Made by a program: the position numbers and the translations under genes. The notes below the pieces were generated by a model. That model made no database searches. It worked only from the letters and a program-made list of their open reading frames with translations, and was not told the origin of the DNA. Below, piece after piece: positions 44,970-56,275 of a stretch of DNA of 64,000 bases (its first letter is position 1; the number at the start of each line of letters is the position of its first letter). The stretch comes from [Phialemoniopsis] sp. UDSM-2020 (Eukaryota; Ascomycota; Sordariomycetes; Thyridiales; Thyridiaceae), in the NCBI GenBank assembly GCA_018873225.1, contig JAEILZ010000006.1, positions 3,038,001 through 3,102,000 on the forward strand, written 5' to 3'.

Positions 44970-46051
44970 TCACGACCTCTCCCTCATCAAAGTATGCGCA
45001 TAATGCCACCCCTCCCCCTTCATATCCCTCCGGACGCCATAGTTCCCCTCCGCCACCCTCAGCACTCCCAAGTCCACCTCCACGACCTTGACCCCTTCCT
45101 CCCCGGGCTCCATCTGACTCCCCGGCACAGTTCCCAGCACCGGCATCGCAACGCGGCTCACCCCGCCCTCGTTGACAAAGACCACAGCAACACTGCTCTC
45201 GCAGGCCCGCGCCACCGTCACGCTCTCAAGAAACACCCTTTCACACTGTGGATTGATCGCCCTTGCGGTGTCGTCCACGTCTGACAAGTGCCAGCACGAA
45301 GGTAGGAGCACCACATCCGCGCCATCGGCGACTAACTCGCGAAAGGCCTCGGGGAAGGCGAGGTCCCAGCACACCAGCATGCCCGCGCGCACGGCCTTAC
45401 CTCCCTTCTCGCCGGTCCAGGTCAGCGGTGTGTCGAACGCCACGTGCGGGTCCTGCCCAGAGGACGTCAGGTGCGGGCGTTCCGGGTGCCAGAGGTTCTT
45501 CTTCTGGTAGCTGCCCAGGACCTCACCCGTACCCGCGGCTACAAAGTATGCCATGTTGCGGATCTCGATGTCCTTCCTACTATCACCCCTGGACGCTTCC
45601 TGCTCCTCTTCTTCCTCTGCTGCTGCTCCCGATTCCGGCCGGGGGTGCACCTCGCAAATCGTCCCCGGCACGATGCTGATGTTCAGCTCGCGCGCGAGGT
45701 CCTGATACCGCGACAGGTACGCCGCAGAAGCCTTCGTTGCGGAGAGAAAGTCCGCGTGGTCGGGGACCCAGCCCGTCAGGTGGTACTCTGGCAGGACGGC
45801 GATGTGGGCGCCCTGCGCCGCGGCTTTGCGGATGTGCGCTTCTGCGCGGGCAAAGTTGGCTTCTGGGTCGACCGGCTTATGAGAAGGTGAGTTAGTGAGA
45901 TGAGACAGAATACTTTATTTTCGGGACCAATGCGTGTTGTCGGATGTTAAGTATTCCGTTCGTTGCTTGAGACAATATGCGGGACACCTTTGGAGTCGGT
46001 ACGAACCTTGGGCAGAAGCTGTATCAACGCAAACTTGTAGACCGGCGCCAT
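44970..46051 (-). CDS. Nitrilase-superfamily carbon-nitrogen hydrolase
   Basis: Exons 46051-46007 and 45875-44970 (131-nt intron), 316 residues. The first ATG (46064) is in another frame; the chosen one gives the family's opening strand MAPVYKFALIQLLPK. The catalytic Glu-Lys-Cys set is visible: Glu45 in AVLPEYHLTGW, Lys about 141 in SYQKKNLWHPE, and Cys184 in MLVCWDLAFPEAF. These enzymes hydrolyse nitriles, omega-amides or carbamoyl groups through a cysteine thioester. The branch cannot be settled from sequence alone. An acidic low-complexity insert (about residues 95-115) lies between the Glu and the Lys strands. Tandem with aha1 on the same strand. Confidence 0.88.
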
Positions 46052-46708
46052 CTTTCTCGGACATACAATTCCGGAACCGCTTTAGAATTATGTGCAATCA
46101 ATTAGACTGAACCAAGATCAAATCCAAGGCGCACAAGCTAGATCCCGAGACCGAACTCTAGACGTTGGAAGATGATGTCAGTCACGAACCCGGATTTGTG
46201 GAGACGTCCATCTTGGTGGGCGACACAGCATGCTGCACTTCGACACGAATTGCTAGGCATGCTAGACTCGTGTAAGAGAGACTAAGAGTGCTCCAAGGAC
46301 CTCATATCTAGAAGTTGATGAGGCTTGTCATGAGTGCTTGCATTTAAACAGTCACAATTTTCAGGCGGGACTTCGGGCTTGTTCTAATTTGACGTGAATT
46401 CATATGTCCACCAGGCCAGACTCCTCGCATGTCTAGCCGGCAAGCTGCCCTATGCTGACCTCTTCTAATGCATCCCGTAGACGTCTAGGGACACGGAGAG
46501 AGTGTGTATTCGCCCTCCCATCGCTTCCTTTGTCCACCCATCACACCCAATGCACCGCCCGCCTTCGCCCTAAGCCATCTGCGCCCATAACGCCGTGCCA
46601 TTTTCCCTTTCTTTCCTTCTTGTCGACTGATCACCGGTTTACAGAATCGTGCCGAAACTGTTTAAAGCTCGTTAGCCTTTACATCCTCTTCATCGAGACG
46701 CAGATCAC
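46052..46708. other. Intergenic, nitrilase promoter / aha1 3' end
   Basis: About 650 bp between two minus-strand genes. No coding pattern, RNA gene or repeat seen. Confidence 0.5.
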
Positions 46709-47793
46709 TCACCCAAAAGTCTTCTTGATGCTCCGGACGTAGTACTCGTCCCAGTTGCGCTTCGTCACGTCCTCCTGGCCCACGGGCACGCCGCTCCACG
46801 TCACGCGCATCACCGTCACGGCGTCGACGTCGTTCTGGTCAAACTCGATCTGCAGGCGCGAGTAGTGGCCCGCGGGCCACTGGTCCAGGCGCCAGCTCTG
46901 CACGAGCTTGCTCGGCTCCTCGAGCTCGAGGTATTCACCGGAAACGTTGCCGCCAAAGAGCTCGAAGCGGCCGCCCTTCTTGGCGCCCTCGAACACCTTG
47001 GGCGGCGCGCGCGTGAACGCGGCCAGGCGCTGCGGGTCCGTGAACGTCTGGTACAGCTCGGCGGCCGTGGTGCGGAACTCTTCCGACTCGGTGACGGTCG
47101 TCGTGTTGACGAGCTTGCCGCTGCTCTGCTGCGTGGCCGCCTGCTGCGCGGGCTTGGCGGCGGGCGTCGCGTGCGGGTGGACCTTGGGCGTCGAGAAGCC
47201 GCTCGAAGGGTTGGAGCCGGGGGCGTGCTGGATGTCCTTGCCGTGCTCGGCGATCAGGACGGAGGGGAGCTGGAGGAAGGTCTTGCGCAGCTGCGGGATG
47301 AGCTTTGACCGGACTAGGTCCTTGACGGGCTGCTTCTCCTTGGACTCGGAGTAGATGTCGATGTCAAAGACGAACTCGTCCTCCTCGGTGTCGTGGGCGA
47401 CCTCGGGAACAGTGATGGTGCCAGAGACCTCGTCGGCATCGGGGGCAGAACCTGCGAGATCCCAGATTAGAACATGGAACGTACTACGAACAAGCAAGAC
47501 GAAAAAGGACTACGAAGCAGTTTTGACGCGCAAAGTATTGATTCAATTGAGGATTCTATGGGAAACGTACCTGAGTACTCCAGGACGAGCTTGACATCAT
47601 AAATGGTTATAACCTTGCCCTTGCGCTGGCTGACGTCGACGTCGCCGTCCATGCTGACCACCTTGCTCACGCCGGCCTTGACGTCGCCATTCTCGACCTG
47701 GACCTTGGTCAGGTTGTCCTGGAACCACGTCTTGGTCCACTCCGAGACGTCCTTGTTGACCCAGTGCCAGTTGTTGGGGTTGTGCAGAGCCAT
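46709..47793 (-). CDS. aha1: Hsp90 co-chaperone Aha1
   Basis: Exons 47793-47571 and 47451-46709 (119-nt intron), 321 residues. Aha1 stimulates the ATPase of Hsp90 in the cytosol. The N-terminal domain opens with the family motif NPNNWHWVNKDVSEWTKTWF and continues through GKVITIYDVKLVLEYSG and DEFVFDIDIYSESKE. An Ala/Gln/Pro linker follows. The C-terminal AHSA1 domain begins ESEEFRTTAAELYQTFTDPQ and ends VTKRNWDEYYVRSIKKTFG. The intron falls inside the N-terminal domain and joins EYS to GSAPDADEV. Length is normal. No clean heat-shock element was found upstream by eye. Confidence 0.95.
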
Positions 47794-48755
47794 CTTGTCC
47801 GTTTGTTCTTGTGGGCCGTCTCGGGAAAAGAAAGAGAAAAGGGAGCCTGATGCAAGTTCGGTCAGTTTCAGGTGAAGCTTGTTTGAAGTTCAGCAAAACT
47901 CGCAATGCAGAAAAAAAGACCAAAAAAGAGAGGGCGATCAGGATCGGCTTTGAAAGCCCAGCATGTTCTGTCATCAAAGGAGGGAGTACAAGTCACCCTA
48001 TGACTGGTGCCAGCTGATATCTCATCATGTAAAAAAGCCCGGTCTTGTGAGGAAAGGAAGAGCATGTTGGCGTCCACGGAGGAGCACGCACGTGCAGCAG
48101 AAAGGAAAGTAGAGCTTACCTGTCACCTGCAAATAACGAACGGTGGTTGACCTAGAAGCTTAGTATGGACACCAATTGTCTCATGTATCGTCACAAGAAG
48201 AGAAGGAAAGCAAGAAGAGTCAGGCTGAGGCTATTGGGGAGAAGGCAGAGATGGAGAGGTTGAGGTCGAGGCAGAGAAAGCTATGGAACATCCGCGCAAT
48301 TCTATTTTGTTCTCTCACTCAAGACGCCGAGGGGCCCAAGTGGGGGGACTCTGTGCCTGGAAAAACTCATCTTCCAGCAGCCTTGCCAGGGGATGGACCC
48401 CACATTTTAGCACCGCGACCCACTTGGAGCTCGGCTCTAGTCTCACTCAGCCTTGACCGACTTTACATCAAGGCCGACGTCGAGTCTTTGATGTGACCAT
48501 TGTTGTGTACGCGTGGTGACAATGATAGTGCCAGATAGAAGGAAGAAACTCCACACATCAATTTATGCAGACATGAAAGTAAATACACTGTCGTATAGGG
48601 AACAGCATGCGAACAGCATGCATTCCACCTCTCGCTCAAAACCCATCCAAAGCCACATGCTACAAGCGCCGCCTGCACAACACTATGACAACCAAGTAAA
48701 CCCCCATCATGTATAATTAAACACCACCAGGCCTCACTTGGTGAAGCTACCACTA
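47794..48755. other. Intergenic, aha1 promoter / sec3 3' end
   Basis: About 960 bp. It contains a perfect 11-bp direct repeat (GAACAGCATGC twice, 48600-48621) close to the sec3 3' end. No gene or canonical heat-shock element recognised. Confidence 0.5.
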
Positions 48756-51700
48756 CTATCTCCCAGAGCTCGAGAAAGCCCCCTTGACCTCGGCTCTCGG
48801 CCACTCAAACAGGACGTCGCCGCCGTACACATTTGTAATGACGTTGCTGATCCGCAGCTCCACGTCGCCGTAGAACCTCTCGCACTCCTTCACCACGCGG
48901 TTCACCAGCCCCTTGCTCAGGTTGGGGTCATCGGCGTCGCCAAAGTGCTTCTCGATACGCTTGCGCAGCGTCTCGATCCCCTTGCGCACCTCCTTGGCGT
49001 CGTACGCACCGAGCACCTTGTTAAAGATGCCCTTGGAGTTGCTCGGCTGCGCCGCCACGGCTCCCGCGGTCTTACCGGACTTGAGCTGCGCCTCGACGTT
49101 TTCAAGATGCTCCAGGAGCTTGCCCAGGGGCCGACGCATCACGGCGTTGAGGTACAAGCCCATGTGCTCTGCGAGCTCGGCGGATGCGGCGTCGCGCCAC
49201 TGGTCCAGGACCTCGATGCCGCGCGGGTTCTCCACTTCCTCTAGGTAATGGTTCATGTTTTCGATGAGGAGAATATGGAAGTTCAGCGCCTCCTTGTCCT
49301 CGGGATCGGCCGAGCCCGCGGCGCCGACCGATACGGCGGGGTTCTCGCGGGCAATGACCTTTAGCGAGTCGAACATGGTCCTCAGCAGACGGTCGTACTC
49401 CCGGTCGATGGTGCGGCGAACACCCGAGTTGGGGTCCACGCCGACTAGCATGTTCTCGACAGCGGCGAGGAAGTTGGGGAATGTGCGCATGAACGAGATG
49501 ACACCCTTGCGCTTCTTGATCTTGACCTTGGTCTCTTCAATGGCACGGATCTGCTCGTCGACAAACCGTCTGAACCGGCCCTCTAAATTACCATGCAGCT
49601 TCTGTAGCATGTTGTTGAGGTAGTCCTGATTGGACTGGCTCATGTCCGTGAGCTTGCGCTCCAGAGCGGCCAGAACACCGATACCTTGCCTACTAGAAGT
49701 TAGCACACTGCTCTCGAGTGAATTTCGCTTAAAATAACTTACAGAGGGTCTTGTGACAGAACCCAATCCACCAGGTTCTGCAGGTCCTGTTCGAGGAACG
49801 CAAAGATGACCTCCATGGCGCGAGTGACACGTCTGGCAAGCTCGCGGTCGGGTTCCATAAGCCGGTGTCGCTTTAGATCGCCACCACGCCTATCCCGTGG
49901 TCTGCTGGCGGCAACAACGTCGGCAAAGTCGGACTGCTCTAGTGTGGTCGCATGGAAGAAGTCGATGATGAAGTTCTGTTCCATCTCCACGAGCGGCAGC
50001 AAATCGTCCAGTACTCCGGCAAACGCCTCGTACGGCAGACTCCTACTATCCGCAGACGTCTTGTCCACGCTAGTCTTGCTTCCGTCGCCAAGCGGGGACC
50101 TCAAGCTCCTCGCAAGGGTTTGGCTTCGCTTCACAGTCAGTTTGCGGGCTGTGGTCGCGATGCCTTCTTCCTTCTTCTCCTGTTGGAAGGTGAACAGTAG
50201 TTCTGCGTCTTCTGCGGTCGGCTTTCGGGAGTTGCGCTTCCAGGCGTCGAGTGTCTCTCGGAATTCACTCTTGTATAGCGGGTGGCTCTTGTCTTGGTAA
50301 ACCTGGATGATCCGATTCCAGTTGTCGAGATCGACATCGCGCGCATAGAGAATCAGGGGACTGTACTTCCATAGCAGTTCTCTGCCAGCATCGTGGCTGC
50401 GGGGGTCGACCTTCTTCGCGAGGGCACCATCCATAGCCCTTCTTGTCGATGCGCAAGCTGTGTCGATTTGTGATCCCATGAAGGTGACAAGTCGCCGCAT
50501 GAAAGCGCCGCTCTCCATCATGTACATCTCCTTCTTCTCTTGCACAATCCTCATCTTCCCGAAGTCGGTATTGAGTCCTAGCTGGTCGCCACTGGTGTCT
50601 TCACTTGCTCTGGGCTCACTGGAGCCCATTGATGGATCGATCTTCATCATGGCCTTGAACAAAGTGACTAGAGCCGCCTCGATGTCTTCGATGCCATTGG
50701 AAGTGTCTAATGGCGCGACTCGTAATGACTGCAGGTCCTCACTGGTGATGGCGCAGATGTCTAATAGACCTTCCAGCTCTTTCCTCAGCAGCTTTTGGTT
50801 CGCGGCCTGCACTTGAAGACCCTGGCCCTGGGCTTCAATATATGCAATATCGTCTGATAATGTCTGTGATACAGTCAGTAGGCAGGACTGGCGGTCCTGA
50901 TAGGGGATGGTGACTTACAGACAACTCGACGCTGTAGAGAGTCAGCAGGTTATCGAGCTCCTCGCACTCGGCAATCGATGCGTCGATGCCCTTCTTGATC
51001 GCCCCCACCCTCTCATCTTCCTCTTGAAACCGCGCAAGCCAGCCACCCGCCTGTGCCTTGTTCAATTCGCGCTCCACATCAACCTTCATATCTTCGTAGT
51101 TGTGCGCCCTCATCTGGCCGCCCGGAACCCAGCCAAAGTAGTCCAGCCACTTCGTGAATTCACTAGTCTTGTTGTTCATTAGGCTGGGGTCGATGCCAAG
51201 AGTCGCCAGGTACTTGACGTCGTTGCCTGCAATAACGGAGCGTCTTGACTCCTTTTCGGGCTCCTGTTGCAGGGGCTTGGGGACTTCAACTATTGGCCCC
51301 TGGGAGCTGGGCGGGCGACTGCCTCCCCCGGGAACGGTGATCTTCACCTCGGGCACACCAGAATTCCTAAGCGGTGTTTTGGGGCGTTCCTCGGGCTGAG
51401 CTTTCGGCTTGTCGACGGAGAGCGGTCTGGGGGGTGCGGGGACCACACCGGTGATACCGTCCGGTCCATCAGCACTCTTGTTCTGTGCCTGACGCAGGCG
51501 CTCTCCAGCACCGCCGGGCCGCGGCTTGAAGGCAGTGGCAGCGCTGGCCGCCTTCCAAAAGGCACCGGCAATATCACCCCTCGACTTTTTCTTGATCATG
51601 GGTCCCAGGCCAGGTCGTGACTCCTCTTCCTCTGCTGGTGGCTCGGGTTTCTCCGTTGGTGTCTGTGGGGTGGCTGGGCGTGGGGTCGATGTCGCCGAGG

Positions 51701-53078
51701 TGGTCGACACGTTGGTGAAGGAGCCGTTCAGCGGGGTCTTGAGAGGAGCAGGCATGTCGGCAGTGCTAGATTGTTCGGAAGCTGGCGTCGAGGTACGCTC
51801 AGTCACTGGCGGTATCTCTGTCCGTGTGCTACCCGAAGGTTTTCGTGGTGACATGCGATCGGAGCTGCGAGGTGGCACGACCGGGTCCCTATCCCTGGTC
51901 CGCATCGAGCTCAGTGGTGCTGGTACCAAACCCTCATCATTGGCACCCTGTGGCCGAGTCGGATCCATGGGTGGCCGTTTCCTCTCTGGTGGTTTCTCCT
52001 CCGTGGCGGGCGTTTCCGCCAATCCAAAGGCGCCTGTACCATTGACAGGCCCATTCCTCGACCTTGGTGGTAGACTACTGGCATCGTCACTGCGTATGGT
52101 AGACGCAGCCACCGAGTCTTGGCTCTTGTTACTTCCTGCAAGCCGCCGCAGCGCAGCCTGGTTGGCAGATCGGCTGGAATCGATACTGCCTGACGGAGAC
52201 CCAGGCGCATTGGGTGGTGCAAATGGTCCCCGCGGCGCCGCTCGAGGTTCCGATATAATACTGGGAGCTCCGTAGTTCCCAGATGCGACCGACAGCGTAC
52301 TTTGACTTGCGTTGTCTGGAGGTGGCGTCGGTCGCGGTGGTGGGGGTGCTGCGACTGCTGCTGGTACTGCGGATGGAGTTCCACCTCGCCTCTGTACACC
52401 TCCTAGAATCTGATCCAGTTCCTGCTGATCGAAGCCAGCCAGGGTCGGTACCCTTCCCCCAGTATATTTGCCATATATCTTGAGTAAACTAGCAATGAAG
52501 AACTTCTTCTCCTTATCCGTCTGCGCCTCCCAATAGTATGGTTTGCCGAGCGACACCACGAAGCCCACAGTGCCGGCCCATGATCGCTGATCGGGGTTGA
52601 GGCTCGGGCTGGTGAAGGAGTCAATCGAGGTCAGGTCGTCGAGGTTCCACGTCTTGCCGATTGAGAAGGTGCCGTTTGGGTTTTCTTTCGACTTGTGTAC
52701 ACGAACGCGGCCTGACTTCCTGACAGCGACGATGATGACACGAGGTTTCTGTGCCTGGGGCGATCGCGCCTGGGGAGGAGGCGGGCTCGTTGGATAACTT
52801 GAGTACTCGGTAATCTTGATATGCGTGATGTATGTTTCAAGCACTGCAATGAAGTAAGGTATCGTCGGTCAGTCGCGATTACGTCACGGGATTGATTGAT
52901 GGCGGAGTAGAGAGATGGGAATGGCGAGCCAGATTTGTGGTTGAGCAGGTTTGCAAAAGGGCCGAAGGTACTCACCCGAACCATCGTCATCCTTCTTGCT
53001 AAAACAACTTTCGATGATGCGTCGCTTTTCATCCTCGAATCTCTCGGCCCTGGTCAGCTCGCGGCCATTCGTCGCCAT
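48756..53078 (-). CDS. sec3: Exocyst complex subunit Sec3
   Basis: Exons 53078-52976, 52843-50919, 50863-49743 and 49689-48756, 1360 residues. Sec3 is a landmark exocyst subunit that tethers secretory vesicles at sites of polarised growth. The N-terminal part (LETYITHIKITEYSSYPTSP, then KPRVIIVAVRKSGRVRVHKS) is the PH-like Sec3 domain that binds PIP2 and Rho GTPases. A Pro/Ser-rich disordered region of about 350 residues follows. Then come a coiled coil (LDNLLTLYSVELSTLSDDIA, with NQKLLRKELEGLLDI) and the helical Sec3 C-terminal domain to the end. All four splice junctions keep the family sequence continuous. The third intron is only 53 nt. Confidence 0.93.
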
Positions 53079-53830
53079 GGCGGCGTCACCTCACCGACAG
53101 GCGCGGCGGTGTTCGTCTCCAGAAGGGATGCGTATATGCGTGGAATCACCAACTGGGCAGCACTCGTTGTTTCGGATGTTGGAGCATCTTTCGGCGGGGC
53201 CAGTAGGGGCGCAACAACATGCGAAATGAGAGAGTTGACCAGATGTCGAGGTTGCGGTCGCGATGGACCAGGCGATTGAGGTTGCGGGTGTGAACTGCCG
53301 TCGGGTCGCTTCAAAGGTCAGGTCCGAGGTGCGTCGAGATCTGATTTGGTGTCGAGTATCCAGGCTGCATGCAGATGAAATTAGAAGCTTGGACGAGGTT
53401 GGCCCATTCGTGGAGCTGGTGTTCGGTCGGTCTTTGGGGAAGAGACCAGACGCGGCTTGGATTTCAGCTAGCACAGCTCCCCCGTTACTTACCACATCAC
53501 CCCAAACCTCCTGGATCGAGTGTAACCAAAAAAGGGGCCCCACAAAGCGGGTCTGTGCGTCTTCAGTGGCTGGTGCGGCATGTCCCGTGATCCATCCCTT
53601 GTATTTGCGCACCTCGAGGACCCTTTAGCGCCCTTCCTCGGGGCAATCGACCACTGAAGCTTTTGGTTAGGGGCCGGGATCCGTCAAACTCACTTTGGAA
53701 ATTGGACACGTATATTGACAGATCAACAAACGAGGAAAGTCTTTATATTCAATACTCCGGATGATTCTAGACCTCCAGACTTAGATGATTCTATGTAAAT
53801 TCGTTGGGCAAGCCGCTTTTCGTAGGAACC
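53079..53830. other. Intergenic, sec3 promoter / swf1 3' end
   Basis: About 750 bp between two minus-strand genes. A minus-strand frame at 53091-53612 has no domain pattern and lies in the sec3 leader. Nothing else recognised. Confidence 0.5.
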
Positions 53831-55226
53831 CTACGAAACAGGAGGTTCACTCGCTTTGCTACGTCCCCGCCTCTCCACGGCTGGGATGTCCGTGTCATTG
53901 AAGCAATGGCCGGGAACCATAGTATCAACGATGTTGTCCCAGAACCCAAGGTCATAAAGGTTCTCAACATCCTTGAGTCTCCATACTTGCTCCCACTCTC
54001 CTGCACCCTCGAGCTTGAGTGAAGGGTGTGGTGGCCGCCCGCTCTCGGTCCGCACGAGGACCTGGGCTGCATCGACCGGCCACCTGGTCCACATCGGCTC
54101 AACGCGGGGGTCCTTCGCGCGGTCGGGCTCCATCTTGCGTTTATACGCGAACCCGTCCTCCATCTCGTCCTTCCAGTCGGACCACTTCATGCTTTCGTTG
54201 GTCGTCACTCCGGTGTAGACATTCCACATGTTGTAGCCAAGCAAGCCCCAGACCAAAGGACTGGTCAGTAAGGCGAGCAAACTGACGGCGCCTATGTTAA
54301 TCCGCTCGTGAAGACCCCAAGACCACGCAATCAGCCAGGTGCCCCAGGTCATTGGCCTACCGTCGCTCAAGACCGCTCGCCATGGCAGCAAGGACCAGGC
54401 CGGGCTGCGAACTAAGACGCGCTCAATGACGAGGGACATGCCGAGGGCGCCACCATAGCTAGTGAGCACGGCGGTGGAGAAGAGGCACAACAGAAACCAT
54501 CGGGCGTTGTTGGCGCCGACGCAGTTGTTGATAAAGACGCAGTGGTGGTCCATGCGACCGATACAGCGCTTGCAGACGGAGCAGTGCTTGGATCGGGCTG
54601 GCTTGAGCAGGTGACAGGTGCGGCACTCGCTCCCAGGGTAGAAGAGGGTAAAGTCATAAGGGTATTGGGACATGTGGTACGCATGGTTGGATGCGTCAAT
54701 GTTCCCTGGGTCGGTGAAGGCGGCTAGGTAGGTAAAGAGGTACGGGAAGAAGACAGCCAAACACAGTGTGAGCTTCTGGAAGGTGGAGATAAGAGGCCAT
54801 GCCAGCGGAACAGCGATGTACTGGGACACGGAGAGTAGGAGAACGAAAAAGATCTACCGGGTGTCAGCTGTGATCTCAGCCACATGAGCTCGTCGAGCTT
54901 GCCGGGACGTGCTTACCAGGACTGTTGGATGCTTATCATACATGATGAATGTGCCAAACCGGGCGAGGGATCCCGTGAATCGACCAGAGGTGAGCTTCTG
55001 GTCTAGATCCATCACACCGCGGGGTATGTAAACCCATATTAGACGATACAGCCAGGCAACTGGAGTGCGCCTGAGTGATTTAGTGAGAATCATTAATTTT
55101 GGCCTTGAATGACGGGCAGGGGCGTAGAAGGGCTCACCTCAAAGCCGGTAAACGACCGAAGAAGGCAACGAAGGTCATGAAAGAGATGGCCAGCACCACC
55201 GCTGCGATCTTTGCAATGGTCCCCAT
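53831..55226 (-). CDS. swf1: Palmitoyltransferase Swf1 (DHHC family)
   Basis: Exons 55226-55138, 55070-54917 and 54853-53831, 421 residues. Swf1 is an ER S-acyltransferase that palmitoylates cysteines next to membrane spans, for example in SNAREs. The DHHC cysteine-rich domain is complete ([20 protein letters not shown] to [10 protein letters not shown]), with the catalytic DHHC at about 183-186. Two hydrophobic helices precede it, starting with the N-terminal [20 protein letters not shown]. Two follow it, and then the TTxE-type motif [14 protein letters not shown]. This order distinguishes Swf1 from Pfa3/Pfa4. The start is fixed by the first hydrophobic helix in exon 1. Confidence 0.92.
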
Positions 55227-55832
55227 TTTGGTACTTATGGGCGCGTCTTACCGGGAAGATGCATAATTGACCGGTCCCCGAGTGTTTGGGTCGATGCAGA
55301 CCCGTCCCCAGCAAGCAGGATCCCTCTGAGGCACGTCGATGGTGTTTGTGGAGGTGGTGTCGATTGCTAGTACAGGGCCGGATTGGACCTGACAAATCCG
55401 AGGCTGCTCAGCTGTTCCTCATAAGGCTAATCAAAACGTGTCATGCTGTACGCCGGAGCAAAAGCCTAGCGTCTCACGGGCTTCCAAAAGTGCTGCCAAC
55501 GAAGCTTTGAGGCGGCAATCCTGTTGGCTTGTGCTCGTTGTCCGAGATACTCGACTACCGGTGAAGAAGTTCCAACGCACGTCTTGATTTTTCTGTATTT
55601 GATGCTTTGAATGTGTTGTTATTGTTGCCTGGCTGAAAGGACAAAGCCTTTGTCCAATCGTGATCGTGCCGTTCACTGTTAGTTGCATAATCACTGTAGC
55701 TGGGATGTGCCCCGATACATGGATTTTTTCCAGCCAGCTCTGGGAGACCAAAAAGTTAAAGTGGAGACAAAGGAAAGCACATGGTTTCGCGAAAGGAAAG
55801 AGTGACTGGCTCCACCTTGAGGACCACACGTC

Positions 55833-55838
55833 ACGCGT
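55833..55838. promoter_or_regulatory. MCB (ACGCGT) box upstream of rap1
   Basis: A single ACGCGT hexamer about 440 bp before the rap1 ATG, inside a CpG-rich patch. It is a possible MBF site for G1/S expression. A single hexamer is weak evidence. Confidence 0.35.
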
Positions 55839-56223
55839 CGGCGTCACATTCAGACCTTTTGGCACAGTGAAGACAGCTTCTGATTCATCGCCTGGATTGC
55901 GCCATGAGCTGCGACCACGGGGTCAGAACGACAATGTGATAAGTATTTATTCTGTTCGTTGTCGTTTTGAGCTCAACCGTCCAAGGAAGACCTCTCTGGT
56001 CGCGTTCTTACCCGTCCCGTCGTTTGCCAACCTGGGTGTTGGCTTCTCCTTCCTTATCAGCACCACAGCAAGCGGACACACAATCATATCTGATCTCGTT
56101 GCAGACCGAATTCAGCCTTGGAAGTCTCATCATAACTACCTAGAATCATCATTGTACGAGGTCAAGTTATCGCGAACGCGCAGTCGGGACTTCAGCTGGT
56201 TGAAACTGGTCACCTCCCCTGAA

Positions 56224-56238
56224 GGGTTAGGGTTAGGG
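56224..56238. promoter_or_regulatory. Interstitial telomeric-repeat tract before rap1
   Basis: GGGTTAGGGTTAGGG, 2.5 perfect copies of the TTAGGG telomere repeat, ends 37 bp before the rap1 ATG. Such a site can bind telomere-repeat factors of the TRF/Taz1/Tbf1 class. In yeasts telomere-repeat binding proteins also regulate promoters. A role in rap1 self-regulation is inference. Confidence 0.6.
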
Positions 56239-56275
56239 TATTCGATCCCGACACGGCAGTGATTTCCGACTCGGA

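Larger units (their letters stand above)
55227..56275. other. Divergent promoter region, swf1 / rap1
   Basis: About 1 kb. The 200-codon frame at 55660-56262 shows no domain pattern and reads through the telomeric-repeat tract, so it is treated as chance. One MCB box (55833-55838) and a telomeric-repeat tract (56224-56238) are listed separately. Confidence 0.55.

Noticed and set aside
47794..48120. Heat-shock element upstream of aha1
   Set aside because: Several GAA and TTC triplets occur but none with the alternating 2-nt spacing over three units.
53091..53612. 173-codon minus-strand frame upstream of sec3
   Set aside because: Composition is random-like and it overlaps the expected sec3 leader.
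56224..56238. Telomeric-repeat tract as a telomerase RNA template
   Set aside because: Fungal telomerase RNAs are long and carry about 1.5 template repeats. Here 2.5 repeats sit within 40 bp of a start codon, and the 1-kb gap to swf1 leaves little room. A regulatory site or chance interstitial repeat fits better.
55660..56262. 200-codon plus-strand frame upstream of rap1
   Set aside because: No domain or composition pattern of a real protein; it reads through the TTAGGG tract and ends just before rap1, so it is promoter or leader sequence.
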